Shown here one piece after another: positions 27,001 through 39,559 of a DNA stretch of 64,000 bases. Under the pieces are notes generated by a model. That model saw nothing but the letters and a program-made list of their open reading frames with translations. It was not told the origin of the DNA and did no database searches. How positions within the stretch are numbered: position 1 is the stretch's first letter; every line of letters begins with the position of its first letter. The position numbers and the translations under genes are program-made. Source of the DNA: Proteromonas lacertae (Eukaryota; Sar; Bigyra; Opalinata; Proteromonadidae); assembly GCA_002245135.1 (NCBI GenBank), contig NGBS01000297.1:186001-250000 (forward strand), in the 5' to 3' direction.

Positions 27001-30000
27001 GTGATCTTTATGTTTATTAAATTAGTAAAATTACTCTACAATTATCACAATAACAAAACAAAATATACAGAAAATGATTGAATCATTCTATTTTCCCAAT
27101 TTACTGATTCTTCAACAGTAGGAAATGGTTTAAATTCTCCAAGTATTGGTAGATGATCCACATTATGAACAGTTAAATAACTCTTAAATAATCCACTATG
27201 AATATTAATAGAAATAATAATATATACTATAATCTATAACAATGCTCATTCTGTGCTTTGATTTCTTCACATTTTTTAACAGATAACTAATACATAAAAT
27301 ATAATTATGTATATATAATACATTGATTTTATCTGTAAGAGACTGAACTTCTTTTTGAATTCCGACAATATCATTTAATTCACATGTTTCACATTTATTC
27401 TGTAATTCATTAATTGGTTGTGTATAAGCGTTAATTAAGTCAGGATACTGTGATATTGATTCAGTCAAAACATTTCTATACATAATAATTATTAATAAAA
27501 CATAATAATACAATTGTTTTTTAAAATCATTTCTTGTTGCTTTAATCTTCAAATCTAATAATATACTATGTAACTCATCAATTTCTTGTAGTTTTAATTC
27601 ATATTCTTCCTTTGATATTATCATCATTTTATTGTTGTTAATCCATTCTGTTACACCAGCTACTCTTGCACTAATTGGTTCATACACTAATTTATCTAAT
27701 CCCATCATATGAGAATTCATATCTATCCATTTCTTAGAAATATCCTCTTTCCATATTCCTTGTTCTTTTATCATCTAATTACAATAATACTAATAAGAAA
27801 AAATACTTCTATATCATTCTTTACATCCTCAAAATCACTTTCTTTTATTCCATCATAATTTGTCTCTTCCATTTTATTAAAACTTTCATACAATTCTCTC
27901 AATTTATTTGGTATAGAATTTATAACAGGTTCTTCTGTTTGTGGATATTGTGAATCAAATTCATGAAGTTGTTTTAATAATTCTACTGCTATTGATCTTA
28001 GATAATTTCTATAATTATTAATCAAATCCTATATTATATAATCAGAGTTGAATATTATACTTCTATTTCTTTACACTCTTTAAATAATTGAATAAGTGCT
28101 TTATATGGTGGATTGTTGATGACTTTTGTTTCATAATACTGTTTATTCAAATCTTGATATTGTTTATTTAAATTCTCAACTGATTCTATAGTTATATTAT
28201 CTTTATTACAGGTGTGATAAATAAATAAATAAAGCTCAATTTCTTTACATAATGAATCTCTTTCTTGTGCAACTTCATTCAGTTTATTCTTTGCATGAAC
28301 AACTAAATCTCTTATATTTCTATTATAATCTAAATATTGAGTTAATATATTCTGTATATGATCTGTATTTGATTCATTTATTTCACATTCTTTCAATTCT
28401 GCTTTACATTCTTCTATTTGTCTTACTACTGAGTTTCTGTAGGGATGATTTGTTGGTAATACTTTTAATATACCATTCAATTCTTCTCTATATATAATAA
28501 TAATATAAAAATATAAACAAATATAAATATTATACAATTCTTTATTTCCTGTTTGAATCAAATCTTGTAAGTAATTGTTATTACCTTCAATTAATTCATA
28601 AAACAGATTCTTATAATCTATTGGTGGGAATATTTCTTCTTTTTTAATCATTGTATTTGCTTTGATAATGATATTACGAAATTCACTTGTATATTTTGGA
28701 GGAAATGAAGCATATACTTTAGAAGATAATCTATTAATAATAATAATAGCAATGAAAAAAATACCCTAATGATGATAATCTTTTAACAAAGAACTCAACA
28801 TATTCGTTATAATCTCTTGAATATTCAAATACCAACTGCTTTAAATATTGAATATATTCAACTGTAATAATATCTTCAGCATGTTTATCCTTTTCTTTCA
28901 ATACAACTGATTCTGTAGAGAATATCCTATAATTAATAAAAGTAAGAAAATAATACAAAAATGGAACTAAAGATCTAATTGATATAAACTCATTTTCAAC
29001 AGCTGTCTTAATCTGTGGTATTAATTGAAGATCCAAAATCATCTTATCACAACATCTGAATTTGTTCTGATTTGAACACTTGAATGTATCATCAAATATA
29101 GATTTTTCGATTGATGGTAATTTTGTTACTTTATTATAATGTCTGTATAACTCCTTTATATCTTTACTATAAAACAATATCATAATATATTACAACATAT
29201 ACACTAATGCATGTATTTCACTATGAATTGATGTTTGAAAAACATTATAGGCATTATCATAATTTACTAAGAATGAGTCAATATTTAAATCTAATTGTTC
29301 CATTTTATTATCAACTATCAATACCCATTTATCAGCATATTCACTCTTAAACTGGATATATGCTTCAAACATATTGAGTTTTTCATATTTAGAGAATGTA
29401 TCATAATGTTCATTACTATTCAAATAAGCAATATATAATATTATACAAAACATCATATTTTTCTTTCAATTTATCGTATATTGACTTCTTTTCTATTAAT
29501 CTCTATACCATTAGTAAAGTAATAATAATATAAATTATTCATACTTCATATGCTTCGTTATATACTTCAATTCTATCACAAGTATTGGCTTTGTAAGTTT
29601 CAGTTAATTTTTGATGTAATTCATTACAATCACTTTTCATTTTCTCTCTTAAAACATTTGAGCAATTATCATTATTATCATTCTCTAATTCTCTTAACAT
29701 TTCATTTCTATATATATATTATAAATAATAATAATAACAACAATAATATAAATACACAGCCACTTCTATCTCATTTCTTCTACGTGATATTTCTTCGTAT
29801 GTTTTTGATATGTTTAATATCTTCATTGCATTGCTTTTATATATACTGAACAATATTTCTAAAAACTTCGGAACAGATGGTATTTGTTGATAATTATAGC
29901 ATAATGTCACTAGTTTATTATATTGTTCAGTTATTTCCATATCATCTTCTATTGTATTGTATATCTTTGAATAATTATTAAAAGGATATTCATATTTATA

Positions 30001-31479
30001 TAAATCATCATTCATATTAAATGTCTCTAACAACTGTACTAACGTCTTTAATATTTTTATTTGACTAGACTTATATTCTTCAAGATTATTCATTTCCAAC
30101 TTCTTTGTCTTATCAACCAATGTATAATTCCATTCATTTTGTTTGGTTAAATTGTAATAATTAATACCATAAGCAATACATTCATCCATATTTAAAGGTT
30201 CATAACTATTCTGAACGTTTAATTTTCTTCTCATTATTTCTTTGAAATAAGGTATACGGCAAGTTCCACCTACTAATAATAACTCAATATCTTCTTTTTT
30301 CTCTTCTTCATCTAAAATAGATAAACATTTATCTACTGATTCAATAATTACTTTATCCAACTCTCTTTCTGTTAAAAAATCTTCTAATCTCTTCTTTGAG
30401 AATGTTGAACTATAATCGCAATTACCTATTTCAATATTAATAGCAATTTCATCAGCTCCATTTGCAGATAACTTCTCTTTCATTAAAATAACCTCTTTAG
30501 CAATTTTATTATATATTTTTGGTGTAATTTTCAAATCTAAACCGTTATTCTCACTCTTATATTCTTTGTTCACTTCTTCAATAAAATAAGTGATTAATAT
30601 TTGATCTACAACTCTACCACTGACTTTTTTATCATAACAATTGTTTAATATTTCACATTTATTCTCTTTATCATAATACTTTACAAGTGTAAAACTACCA
30701 CATGTATAACCTATATCAGCAATCATATATAATTTCTCATTTCTTCCTTCTCCATAGTTTATGTTATTTTCATACACATAAGTCAAAGCAGGACAATAAT
30801 AAGCAGGTATAATTTCATCACAGTCAAGATCAGTGTATTTCAATAATTCGAATAGAAACTTCTTTTGTTCTTCAGTGAAATAGGGAGGACACTAAATAAA
30901 TACACAATTATAAATATATATATATATATACAGATAATGAACAGGGTATTTTTTCACTGTTTATATTTGAATAATCTTTAATTGTCTTAGAAATAAAATG
31001 AATCATAAACAAAAACATAACTTCAAGTGGTAATTCTGTCTTTAATACATCATCCATATCCAACTATATGAAGAAGATAATAAAATATTTATATACATGA
31101 TAAGTAAGAACATTATTCTCTCTTACATGAAAGTAAAGTGAATTAAATGGATCATATTCTTTGATTTCATCTTTTGTGATAGTTTTACCTAATAAAAACA
31201 TTGGTACATTCACATTAAAGGTTTGCTAATAACAATAATTCCAATTATCTATACATTAGAGGTGATTTCAGTTCCAAAAGTGATAGAGTTGTTCTTAATG
31301 TTAAGATAATTCCTAATATTTATAATTCAAAAGTAATTATACACGTTGCATGATTTATCATACGCATTTTGTACCATTTTATGAATAAATCTGTCAGTTA
31401 CGCTTCCTTCATTCTTGATCTTTGTCCTAAGGGAAATAAAAATATTTCTAGCTCCTATGTCTATTCCAATGTAACTCAT
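24037..31479 (-). CDS. Largest array gene: divergent Hsp70 head with long helical tail
   Basis: The ATG at 31479 gives MSYIGIDIGARNIFISL. The head is Hsp110-like but far from the other copies: CPPYFTEEQKKF near 30890, ADIGYTCGSFTL near 30720, KLSANGADEIAINIE near 30470, LLVGGTCRIPYFKE near 30270 and MDECIAYG near 30190. The Glu expected in the proline-switch region is Ala (IPAYYCPAL). A 51-nt intron follows the first exon. The tail, about 29.8-24.0 kb, consists of many exons of charged and hydrophobic helical sequence. Two segments look like diverged copies of one module, each with an NLP motif followed by P..IVRQ.L (near 25.4 kb and 24.9 kb). The last exon (24291-24037) is acidic and ends DEIPL. 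The gene is divergent from Vps11 with 136 bp between start codons. Confidence 0.65.
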
Positions 31480-31541
31480 GACAATTATATTGTCTTTAAC
31501 TGTAAAAGTACTATGTAATACAAGAATCAACTGTATTAATA

Positions 31542-31559
31542 CAAGCCAAATAAGCTTGA
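31542..31559. promoter_or_regulatory. AAGCTTGA / CAAGCC motif between divergent genes
   Basis: In the 136-bp gap between the largest array gene and Vps11 lies CAAGCCAAATAAGCTTGA. AAGCTTGA or a close variant also precedes the other array genes with known starts (13015-13027, 18107-18114, 23822-23829) and one Hsp70 gene (46099-46111, AAGCTTGGCTTGA on the minus strand). A shared promoter element is inferred. Binding factors are unknown, and the word also occurs in some coding exons. Confidence 0.4.
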
Positions 31560-31615
31560 ATAGATAAATCCAAATCTTTTTTCTGTGATTATCAGCAGCT
31601 TATTTTACTGTTACA

Positions 31616-34600
31616 ATGTTACAGTGGAGAAAGTTCAACTTCTTTGACAAAGAGGTGATAGAAAATCCAGAACAACAATCCAATCTAGCAATATGTGAAG
31701 TATACATGCATATTTATTATTTTAAAGACAATGGATATAACTTGCTGCACCAGTGGAAGAGGTAATTTCATTTTAGGAGACAGTGAAGGTGGTATGACGT
31801 TTTTGACTCGTGATTATCATATTTCTCGTTTTCAAGCATTTGATTCGTGTGTGACACATTTACATATGGTATTGAATTATTTGATTTTATTCCAATTAGT
31901 TGAGAACACAAAATATTCTAGTTTCGATAGGAGATGGCGTGGATTGCAGGCCACCCGAATGTCAAGAAATATCTCGTAATAGTGCTGCAAAAAGAAGATC
32001 ACAGAAAGCTGAAGAAGCAAGTATAATTAATCATTTATCTAATTATTGTATAGCTGGACGTTCTTTAATGGATAAATTGTCACTTCATATCCCATATTTA
32101 CAATCATCAATGCCAGCTAATGCACAGTTAAAAATATGGAAATTAGATCAACCTGAAAAAGAAGGTTATTACTGTATGAAAACCATCAAAATATTCGAGA
32201 AAATTCCAGAACAAGTAATAACTAGTATGAATGTAACTGAAGATCTCTCTTCTGTCGCTTTGGGTTTAGGTGATGGACAAATTATATTAATTAGAGTATG
32301 AAATATGATAGAATATATATATATATTATATAGGGTGATTTATTAAGAGGTAGAAAACCAGATATTACCGTTTTACCAGCAAGATCCAAAGATCCAATTA
32401 CCTACTTAGGATTTAGTGAAGTAAAAGGAGTATATACATATTTTAATTATTATTAATATAAAAATAGAGTCCAACAGTCTTATTCGTATGTACAAACCGT
32501 GAAGTTGGTGTATATATGATAAGAGGAGTGAAAGATATATCACATTATTCCTCCTTAGATGATTCAACAGGAGCTTCTCGATACTTATCAACCACAATAT
32601 TAAACCAAAATGAATTAGTTGTAGGAAGATATGATGCTTTATATTTCTTCAATCAAGCAGATAGAGGACAATGTTATGGTATACAAGGTGAAAAGAGTAG
32701 AATATTTTACATTAAAAACAATTTAATTATTGTAGGAAAAGATGATAAAGGTGAAACTGAAGTTACTATTTATGATATTCATAATAAATATATAGGATAT
32801 GCAATGAAATATCCAAAAGAAGATATTTATTATGTTACTGAAGAATGGGGTGTGTTATACTTAATCACCAGTGAAAATCATATTTATTCAATCAAAGAAA
32901 AAGACACTCAAACCAAGCTTGAGACTTTATTCCAAAAGAATCTCTACCAAATCGCTATTTCAATTGCACAATCAGCTCAATATGATTATAGTAATATAGT
33001 TGATATATATAGACGTAATGGAGATTTCTTATATGAAAAGGGTGAGTATGATAATGCAATAGAACAATATATTTATACAATCGGACATATTGAACCATCT
33101 TATGTTATACAGAAATTCTTAGATGTTCAAAGAATCCATAATTTAACTGCTTATATGGAGGCAATACATGAACAAGGTAAAGCGAATGAAGATCATACTA
33201 CATTATTGATTAATTGTTATACAAAGTTAAAAGAATCTGATAAGTTAAAACAGTTTATTCATTCAGATGAAGAAGGAACAAGACATTTGAAATTTGATGC
33301 GATGAATGCAATCAATGTATTACGATCTGCCAATTGTCATCAAGAAGCATTATATTTAGCTAAGAAACACAATTTACATGATTTCTATATCAAAATATTA
33401 TGTGAAGATATTGGAAATTATAGTGACACATTAGCTTATATTGGATCATTAGCATTTATGGAAGCTGAGAAATATATGATTAAATATGGTAAGATATTAG
33501 TCTCTCCATATACCAGTGGATTCTACCACATTATTAAAGAAGCTTTGTACTCATTATATCCCTTCAGATCCTGATGTGGTAGTAGATGAAGAATTAAAAG
33601 CCAATCCTGAAGATTTTATACAATGTTATGTTGATCATCCATTATATTTGAAAGAGTTTTTAGAATATGTAATTTCTATAAGACCTCAATGTGATAAAGC
33701 AGTGTGGAATACTTTATTAGAATTGTTATTGAAGAAGGAATTATATACAAATATCAGTGATGAAGAATATAATAAGAATGTGATGAGTTTATTAGAGGTA
33801 TATATAGTTATTATTATTATATAGAATGCTGATGCTAATTATGATATAAATACTGCTTTAGTATTAGTACAAACATATCGATTTAGAGCTGGTCAATTAT
33901 ATTTATATCAAAAGTTAGAAATGTATCATATGATTATACAATATTATATGGAAGAAGGTAGTTATGATACAGTAATAGAAATGAGTAAAAATGTATTTTA
34001 TATATATATTGTATATTTATAATATATAAATAGTACAGCAACAATGATCCAAATATATGGATACAGATATTAAACTACTTTTGTGAATGTAAACCTTTAC
34101 CTATTGATCATATAAAAACAGTATTAGATTATGTAGAAAGAAGATCTTTGTTACCACCATTACTAGTAATACAAATATTAGGAAAGAATGATGATATTCC
34201 GCTGTCTGTAATAAAAGATTATGTTATTAATAGACTAAAGATGGAAAGAAAAGTAGTGGAAGAAGATTACGTTGAAATCGAACAATTGCAAAGCGATACA
34301 GCCAAAATGAAAGCAGAGTTAGAAGATTTAAGTGGTGCAGCAAGAATATTCCAATATACAAAATGTATAGGTTGTGGATTGCCATTAGATTTACCAGCAG
34401 TTCATTTCTTATGTATGCATTCTTATCATCAGCATTGTTTAACCGATAATTCAGCAGAATGTCCAAAATGTTCATCTCATCAAAAGTATTTACATATTAT
34501 TATTATTATTATTAATTTAAAATAGACAAATACAAGAAACACGAAAAGAAATACTCAGACAGTACACACACAAAGATAACTTATATAATGAATTGAAATC

Positions 34601-35055
34601 ATCCACTGATGGATTTAGTGTAATTGCCAGTTACTTTGGAAAAGGATTATTCTCTACAATTCCAGAAGGTGAACCAGAGTTTAGTATTAAACAACAAGAA
34701 GCACCAATTCAAAAAGAATCTGATGATAAAATGCAATTTGAACCTATTCCTGATATTCCTGCCATTGTTGAAGAATCTAGAGAAATTCCTGAAGCTCCTG
34801 AAGATAAATCCTATTTAGATCAACCTGTTGGTGGTTTAGATTCTTGGGGACAACATTATGATGAGGAAGATAGTAATGATAATCCGTTTGGTGAAGAACC
34901 TACAGCTACTAAACCAGATTTACCAAAACCAACAGAAAAACGTATTTTTGTCTTTATTTTTGTTTTATATAGCAATAAATCCATTTAGTAGTTCACCACA
35001 AAAATCTACTTCTCCAGTTCAACAATCATCATTATTTGATTGGCTTAATAAATAG
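31616..35055 (+). CDS. VPS11: Vps11-like HOPS/CORVET core subunit with RING domain
   Basis: Vps11 is a core subunit of the HOPS and CORVET tethering complexes on endosomes and the lysosome/vacuole. The ATG at 31616 gives MLQWRKFNFFDKE, the typical Vps11 N-terminus. A beta-propeller region, then a long clathrin-repeat-like solenoid (about 32.9-34.1 kb), and a C3H2C3 RING (CIGCG..CMHSYHQHC..CPKC, 34360-34480) follow in family order. The tail ends DWLNK. Introns include 31700-31727, 31869-31899, 32296-32333 and 33798-33824. The product is about 1,050 residues, slightly above usual. Around 33500-33509 the conserved text KYGKILV and then HIP..TTLLKKLC lie in frames one base apart, so one extra C near 33506 breaks an otherwise normal gene. 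A 28-nt GT-AG intron (33489-33516) would restore frame but would delete those conserved residues. Confidence 0.92.
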
Positions 35056-35227
35056 AATGAATAATTATAATAATTGGTTTTTATATTATTTCTTTAATAT
35101 TATCCTTTTTTACAATCTTACTCTTTCGTCTAAAACAATAATCAAACAATATCAAAATTCTAGGAAATATTTGTGTGTATAACTCACTAAATATCGAAAA
35201 GTCTATTAAAATAGTAATTAAAAAAAG

Positions 35228-35308
35228 TTCAACCTTTTTATGAAAATCTTACCAACCTTTAGAAAACACATATAAAAATGTGTTTTGTTTAATTCTAAAA
35301 AGGTTGAA
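35228..35308. repeat. Nested inverted repeats upstream of the ABC transporter
   Basis: The outer perfect 13-bp arms are 35228-35240 and 35296-35308 (TTCAACCTTTTTA and its complement). The inner perfect 9-bp arms are 35263-35271 and 35278-35286 (AAAACACAT and ATGTGTTTT) with a 6-nt loop. The structure ends 11 bp before the start codon of the transporter gene. It could be an mRNA leader hairpin, a protein-binding dyad, or both. Confidence 0.75.
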
Positions 35309-35319
35309 ATTAAAAAATT

Positions 35320-38300
35320 ATGTCTGAAGCAATTGAAATGGGTAAAGTGAGTGATATACATATCAACATTGAACAAGATAAGTGGGATACACCTGATGAT
35401 ATCCTTAAGAAAGGATTTCATGAATATCATGAAGCATTAAAGAAGATCACACCTGAACTATCACCTGTGGATTTAATCATGAATAACTACAGTTATTCTG
35501 TCAACATTCCTGAGAATGGAAGACAAAATAAGCCATCAAACCTAATTCAATCTCTTAGCAATATTGGCAAGATTATCACATTTCAAACAAAAACACATCA
35601 GAAAAAGATCTTAACTAATCTGAATTTGACCTTTCCAGCTGGGTCTACTACCATTGTATTTATTTCGCTTATAATAATTCTGATGTAGGTTTTAGGTGGT
35701 CCAGGATGTGGCACAACTACATTTTTACAAGCTCTTGCTAATCAAATACCTAAAAGCAAAACTAGTGGTGATATTGTCTATGGTGGTAAGAGTATTGATA
35801 ATTACGAATGGACAAGAGTTGCAGTGGTATGTGAACAGTTAGATTATCACAATGCTCCACTAACAGTTAAAGAAACCTTTAATTTCAGTAAAGCTTGTCA
35901 ATTAGGAACAAATAACTTTTATAAAGGTGTAAATGTGGAGAATAATTTTATTGTATATTTTTATTATATATATTAACAATTTATAGAAACATTTAGAATT
36001 GAAGAGTGATTTAGTGATTAATTCCTTGGGTTTGAAGATATGTGAGAATACTATAGTCTGTGACCAATCTCTTCGTGGTGTAAGTGGTGGTGAGAGAAGA
36101 AGAGTGACATTGGGAGAAGCATTGCTTGGTCCACAAAGAATACTGTTATTGGATAAATTCAGCACTGGTTTAGATAGTGCAGTAACTATCGATATTGTAA
36201 GAATGTTATGTGATTGGGCTAAAACATTCAATGGAATTGTGATAGCTGCAATGTTACAACCAGATAATGATGTTATTTATTCATATGATCAATTATTATT
36301 GTTAGATAAAGGATGTAATATCTATTTTGGTCCACCAAAGGAAGGTATTGATTATTTTGATAAATTGGGTTATAAAAGACCAAAAGAGAAAGATGAAGGA
36401 AGTTTCTTATCTGAAATAGCAACAGAAAGATATAGACATCATTGTGATGCAAACAATAAGTATGAAAAAGTAGAAGAATTGAAAAAGTGTTATGAAGAAT
36501 CAGATTATAACAAAGTATATTCTATTTATATTTACTATTTGCTATTATATGTAATAGAAAATTATTGAAACAATAAACAGTAAAATACAATCGAAAGTAG
36601 AACTTTTTAACACTCCATATTCAAAGAAATTATACAAAAGTGAGTATTCATTATCTCAATTTGAAATGTTTTTATTGGTGTTTATCAGACAAATCAAATT
36701 ATTCATTAGAGATAAATCCTACATAATAACAAGATTATTTCAAGATATAGTAATGAGTGTTCTTATTGGTTTAATATTTGCAAAGATATCTGAAGATAAT
36801 CCAATGCCTTTATTCTCATTTATATATGTTATTCAAACAAATATGTTTGTAAATCATTTCTCTCAATTAGGAACAGTATTAGCAGAAAAGAAAGTATTAG
36901 CCAAGCAAAGAAGAAATAAATATTTTGCACCTATTCATTATGTTATATCAAATACAATAATCCAATATCCAGTAGTCTTAATTGAAGCTTTGGTTTATGG
37001 AACTCCTGTTTATTTCATATCAAACTTAGGTAAAGATAGTAATACTGAAATGTATGTAATCTTTATATCTTCATTGATTTGTGTTGGTTTGGCAAGTTTG
37101 ACTTTTGTTAGATTGATGTTGATGATGTTTGATAATGAATATATAGCAATGGGAATATTGCCATTACTATTATTTGTATTTGGTAATACAGCTGGTTTTA
37201 CAACTCCAAAAGATAATATTACACCAATAATAAGATGGATATATTATATTAATCCATTCAATTATGGTACAAAGATTATAGTGACAAATGAATTATTGTC
37301 ATCAAAATGGGGAGTGAAAGGACATGCTTTATTAAGTACAATGGATTTTCCAATGAATAAAGATGATAGATATTTATGGTTTATTGCACTTATAATAATG
37401 CATTTTGCATGTATATATATTAATATATTAATATAATATGTTATAGATATGATAATAATGACAATAGTATTATCTCTTAAAAGATATCCACCATCTGTTT
37501 CATATGTTGTTGATAATGATGATTTAAAGGAAATGACTGAAATGGAAAGACAAGAAAGTTTACAAAGAACAAAAAGTGAAAGATCTTCAATTGTGACTCA
37601 ATCAGTTGATTTAAGTTTCAGTAATCTCTGTTATTATGTGAAAGTAAAAGATCCAAAAACAAAAAAGACAGAAGAAAAGAAATTATTAAAATAATTGAGT
37701 GGATTTATAAGAGCTAATACAATGACAGCATTGATGGGATCAAGTGGAGCTGGTAAAACAACTCTGTTAGATGTCTTAGCAAATAGAAAGAATACTGGAA
37801 GAATAACAGGTGATATATATTTAAATGGTCAAAAAATGGATAAAATATCATTAACTCATTATTTAGGTTATGTTGAACAAATGGATAATTTACTATCCAA
37901 AGATACAGTAAGAGAAGTATTAGAATTTAGTGCAAATACAAGATTACCAAATAATACAAGTGAAAAAACAAAGAAAGAGATGATTGAAGACACATTAAAG
38001 CTGTTGGGATTAGAATCTTATGCTGATTTGATGATAGGCAAACCAGGAAATGGTTTATCAATGGCAATTAGAAAATTGATAATGACAGGTATTGAATTAG
38101 TAGCAAATCCTCCAATCATCTTCTTAGATGAACCAACTACAGGATTGGATAGTAACAATGCTTTATTAGTTGTTCAAGTATTAGAAAGAATTGCAGCAAC
38201 AGGAAAGAGTGTGATTTGTACAATCCATCAACCATCCATTGAAATATTCAAACTATTTACTGATATATTGTTATTAGAAAGAGGTGGTAATATGATATAT

Positions 38301-39455
38301 TTAGGTCCATCAGGTGAAGATGGTAAAGAAATTGTATCTTATTTAGAGAATCATCCATCACATCCTAAATTGCCTGAAAATACCAATCCAGCTAGTTGGA
38401 TGTTAGAAGTAACAGGAAGTGGTATAAACAACAATAAACCAATAGAAATGTTTCCTTATTATGAAAGTAGTGATTTGAAAAAGAAAAACGATGAAATTCT
38501 GCAAAACATGTTGAATAAAAAAGGAAATGAATTACCCAAATTAAATAGATATATGACAAGTTATTCAAACCAAATAATTTGTTGTTTAAAGAGAGTTGGA
38601 AGATTTTATTGGAGATCTGCAGAATTTATATATCCCAGAATTATTATCTGTGCATTAATTTCATTGTTTGTAGGAGGAATTTATTATCAAATTGAACTTA
38701 AAGATGAAGCTGGAATTCAAGCAGTAATGGCAGCTATTACAATGCCTTTATTCTTCAGTGGAACATTTACATGCCTTTTAACAATCATTCTTATAATTCA
38801 AGAAAGGACTGGAATCTATAGAGATATTGACAATAATTTAGTCAACCCAATCGCATATACAATTAGTTATGTAATATTTGAATTACCAGTTACATTATTA
38901 TGTTCGTATATATTTTTTAATGTATTTATTCTATTTCATTATAGACTTATTATAACATTATTTGTTTATCCAATGAGTGGTTTTGTATCATATACAGATG
39001 CAGTATATCAAAACATTATTGCTGATTGGATGTATTTAACATTTGCTTCATATATTGGATTATTATTTGCGTTTCTTACACCAACAATTCAAGTTGCCAC
39101 TTCAATTGGCTCAGCCACTTTAACAGTTTTAGGTACATTAGGTGGATTTTTCATTACTAAAAATGATTTGTATTACTTCTTCAAAATGCTTTATTGGATT
39201 GATCCTTTTCAATTCATTGTTAATTCAATATTTACATCTCAAATGCATTGTAGAAAAGATAATATTTTAGAATGTCCACAAATATATATAGCTGCTGTCA
39301 ATCAATCTGTTCCTATAAATTACTTATTGGAAAATAGATTCAGTCTATTACATAATTATCGTTGGTATTATCAGATAGTTGGAGCAGGATTTTGTGTATT
39401 GTTATTAATACCATTCAATTATTCAATTAAGAGCATAAGATACTTGAAAATATAG
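35320..39455 (+). CDS. Full-size ABCG/PDR-type ABC transporter
   Basis: An ATP-driven plasma-membrane exporter of the pleiotropic drug resistance type, built (NBD-TMD) twice, about 1,330 residues. NBD1 has a degenerate Walker A, GGPGCGTTTF (Lys replaced by Thr), signature VSGGERRRV and Walker B ILLLDKFSTGLD (catalytic Glu replaced by Lys). NBD2 has canonical GSSGAGKTTLL and IIFLDEPTTGLD, but a degenerate signature, GLSMAIRK. This asymmetric pairing, with one good composite site, is known in fungal PDR pumps. Membrane segments lie at about 36.7-37.5 kb and 38.6-39.45 kb. Four short introns (near 35665, 35955, 36515 and 37410) splice in frame. An in-frame TAA at 37692-37694, between EEKKLLK and LSGFIRANTMTALMG, interrupts the reading just before NBD2. 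No intron removes it. Confidence 0.88.
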
Positions 39456-39559
39456 ATATTATCATTTGTTATTATTATAAATTGTCATTATTTTTGTTTT
39501 TGTTTTGTTTTTGAAAGAAAAAATATATATGTTATGTATAGTAAATTAATAGTTTTAAT

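Noticed and set aside
1-31479. Array interpreted as a mobile or viral element
   Set aside because: No polymerase, integrase, transposase, capsid-like protein or terminal repeats were seen; the genes have host-type introns.
31480-31530. Upstream Met extending the largest array gene
   Set aside because: The Hsp70 start motif IGIDIG follows directly after the inner Met at 31479, as in the sister copy at 23797.
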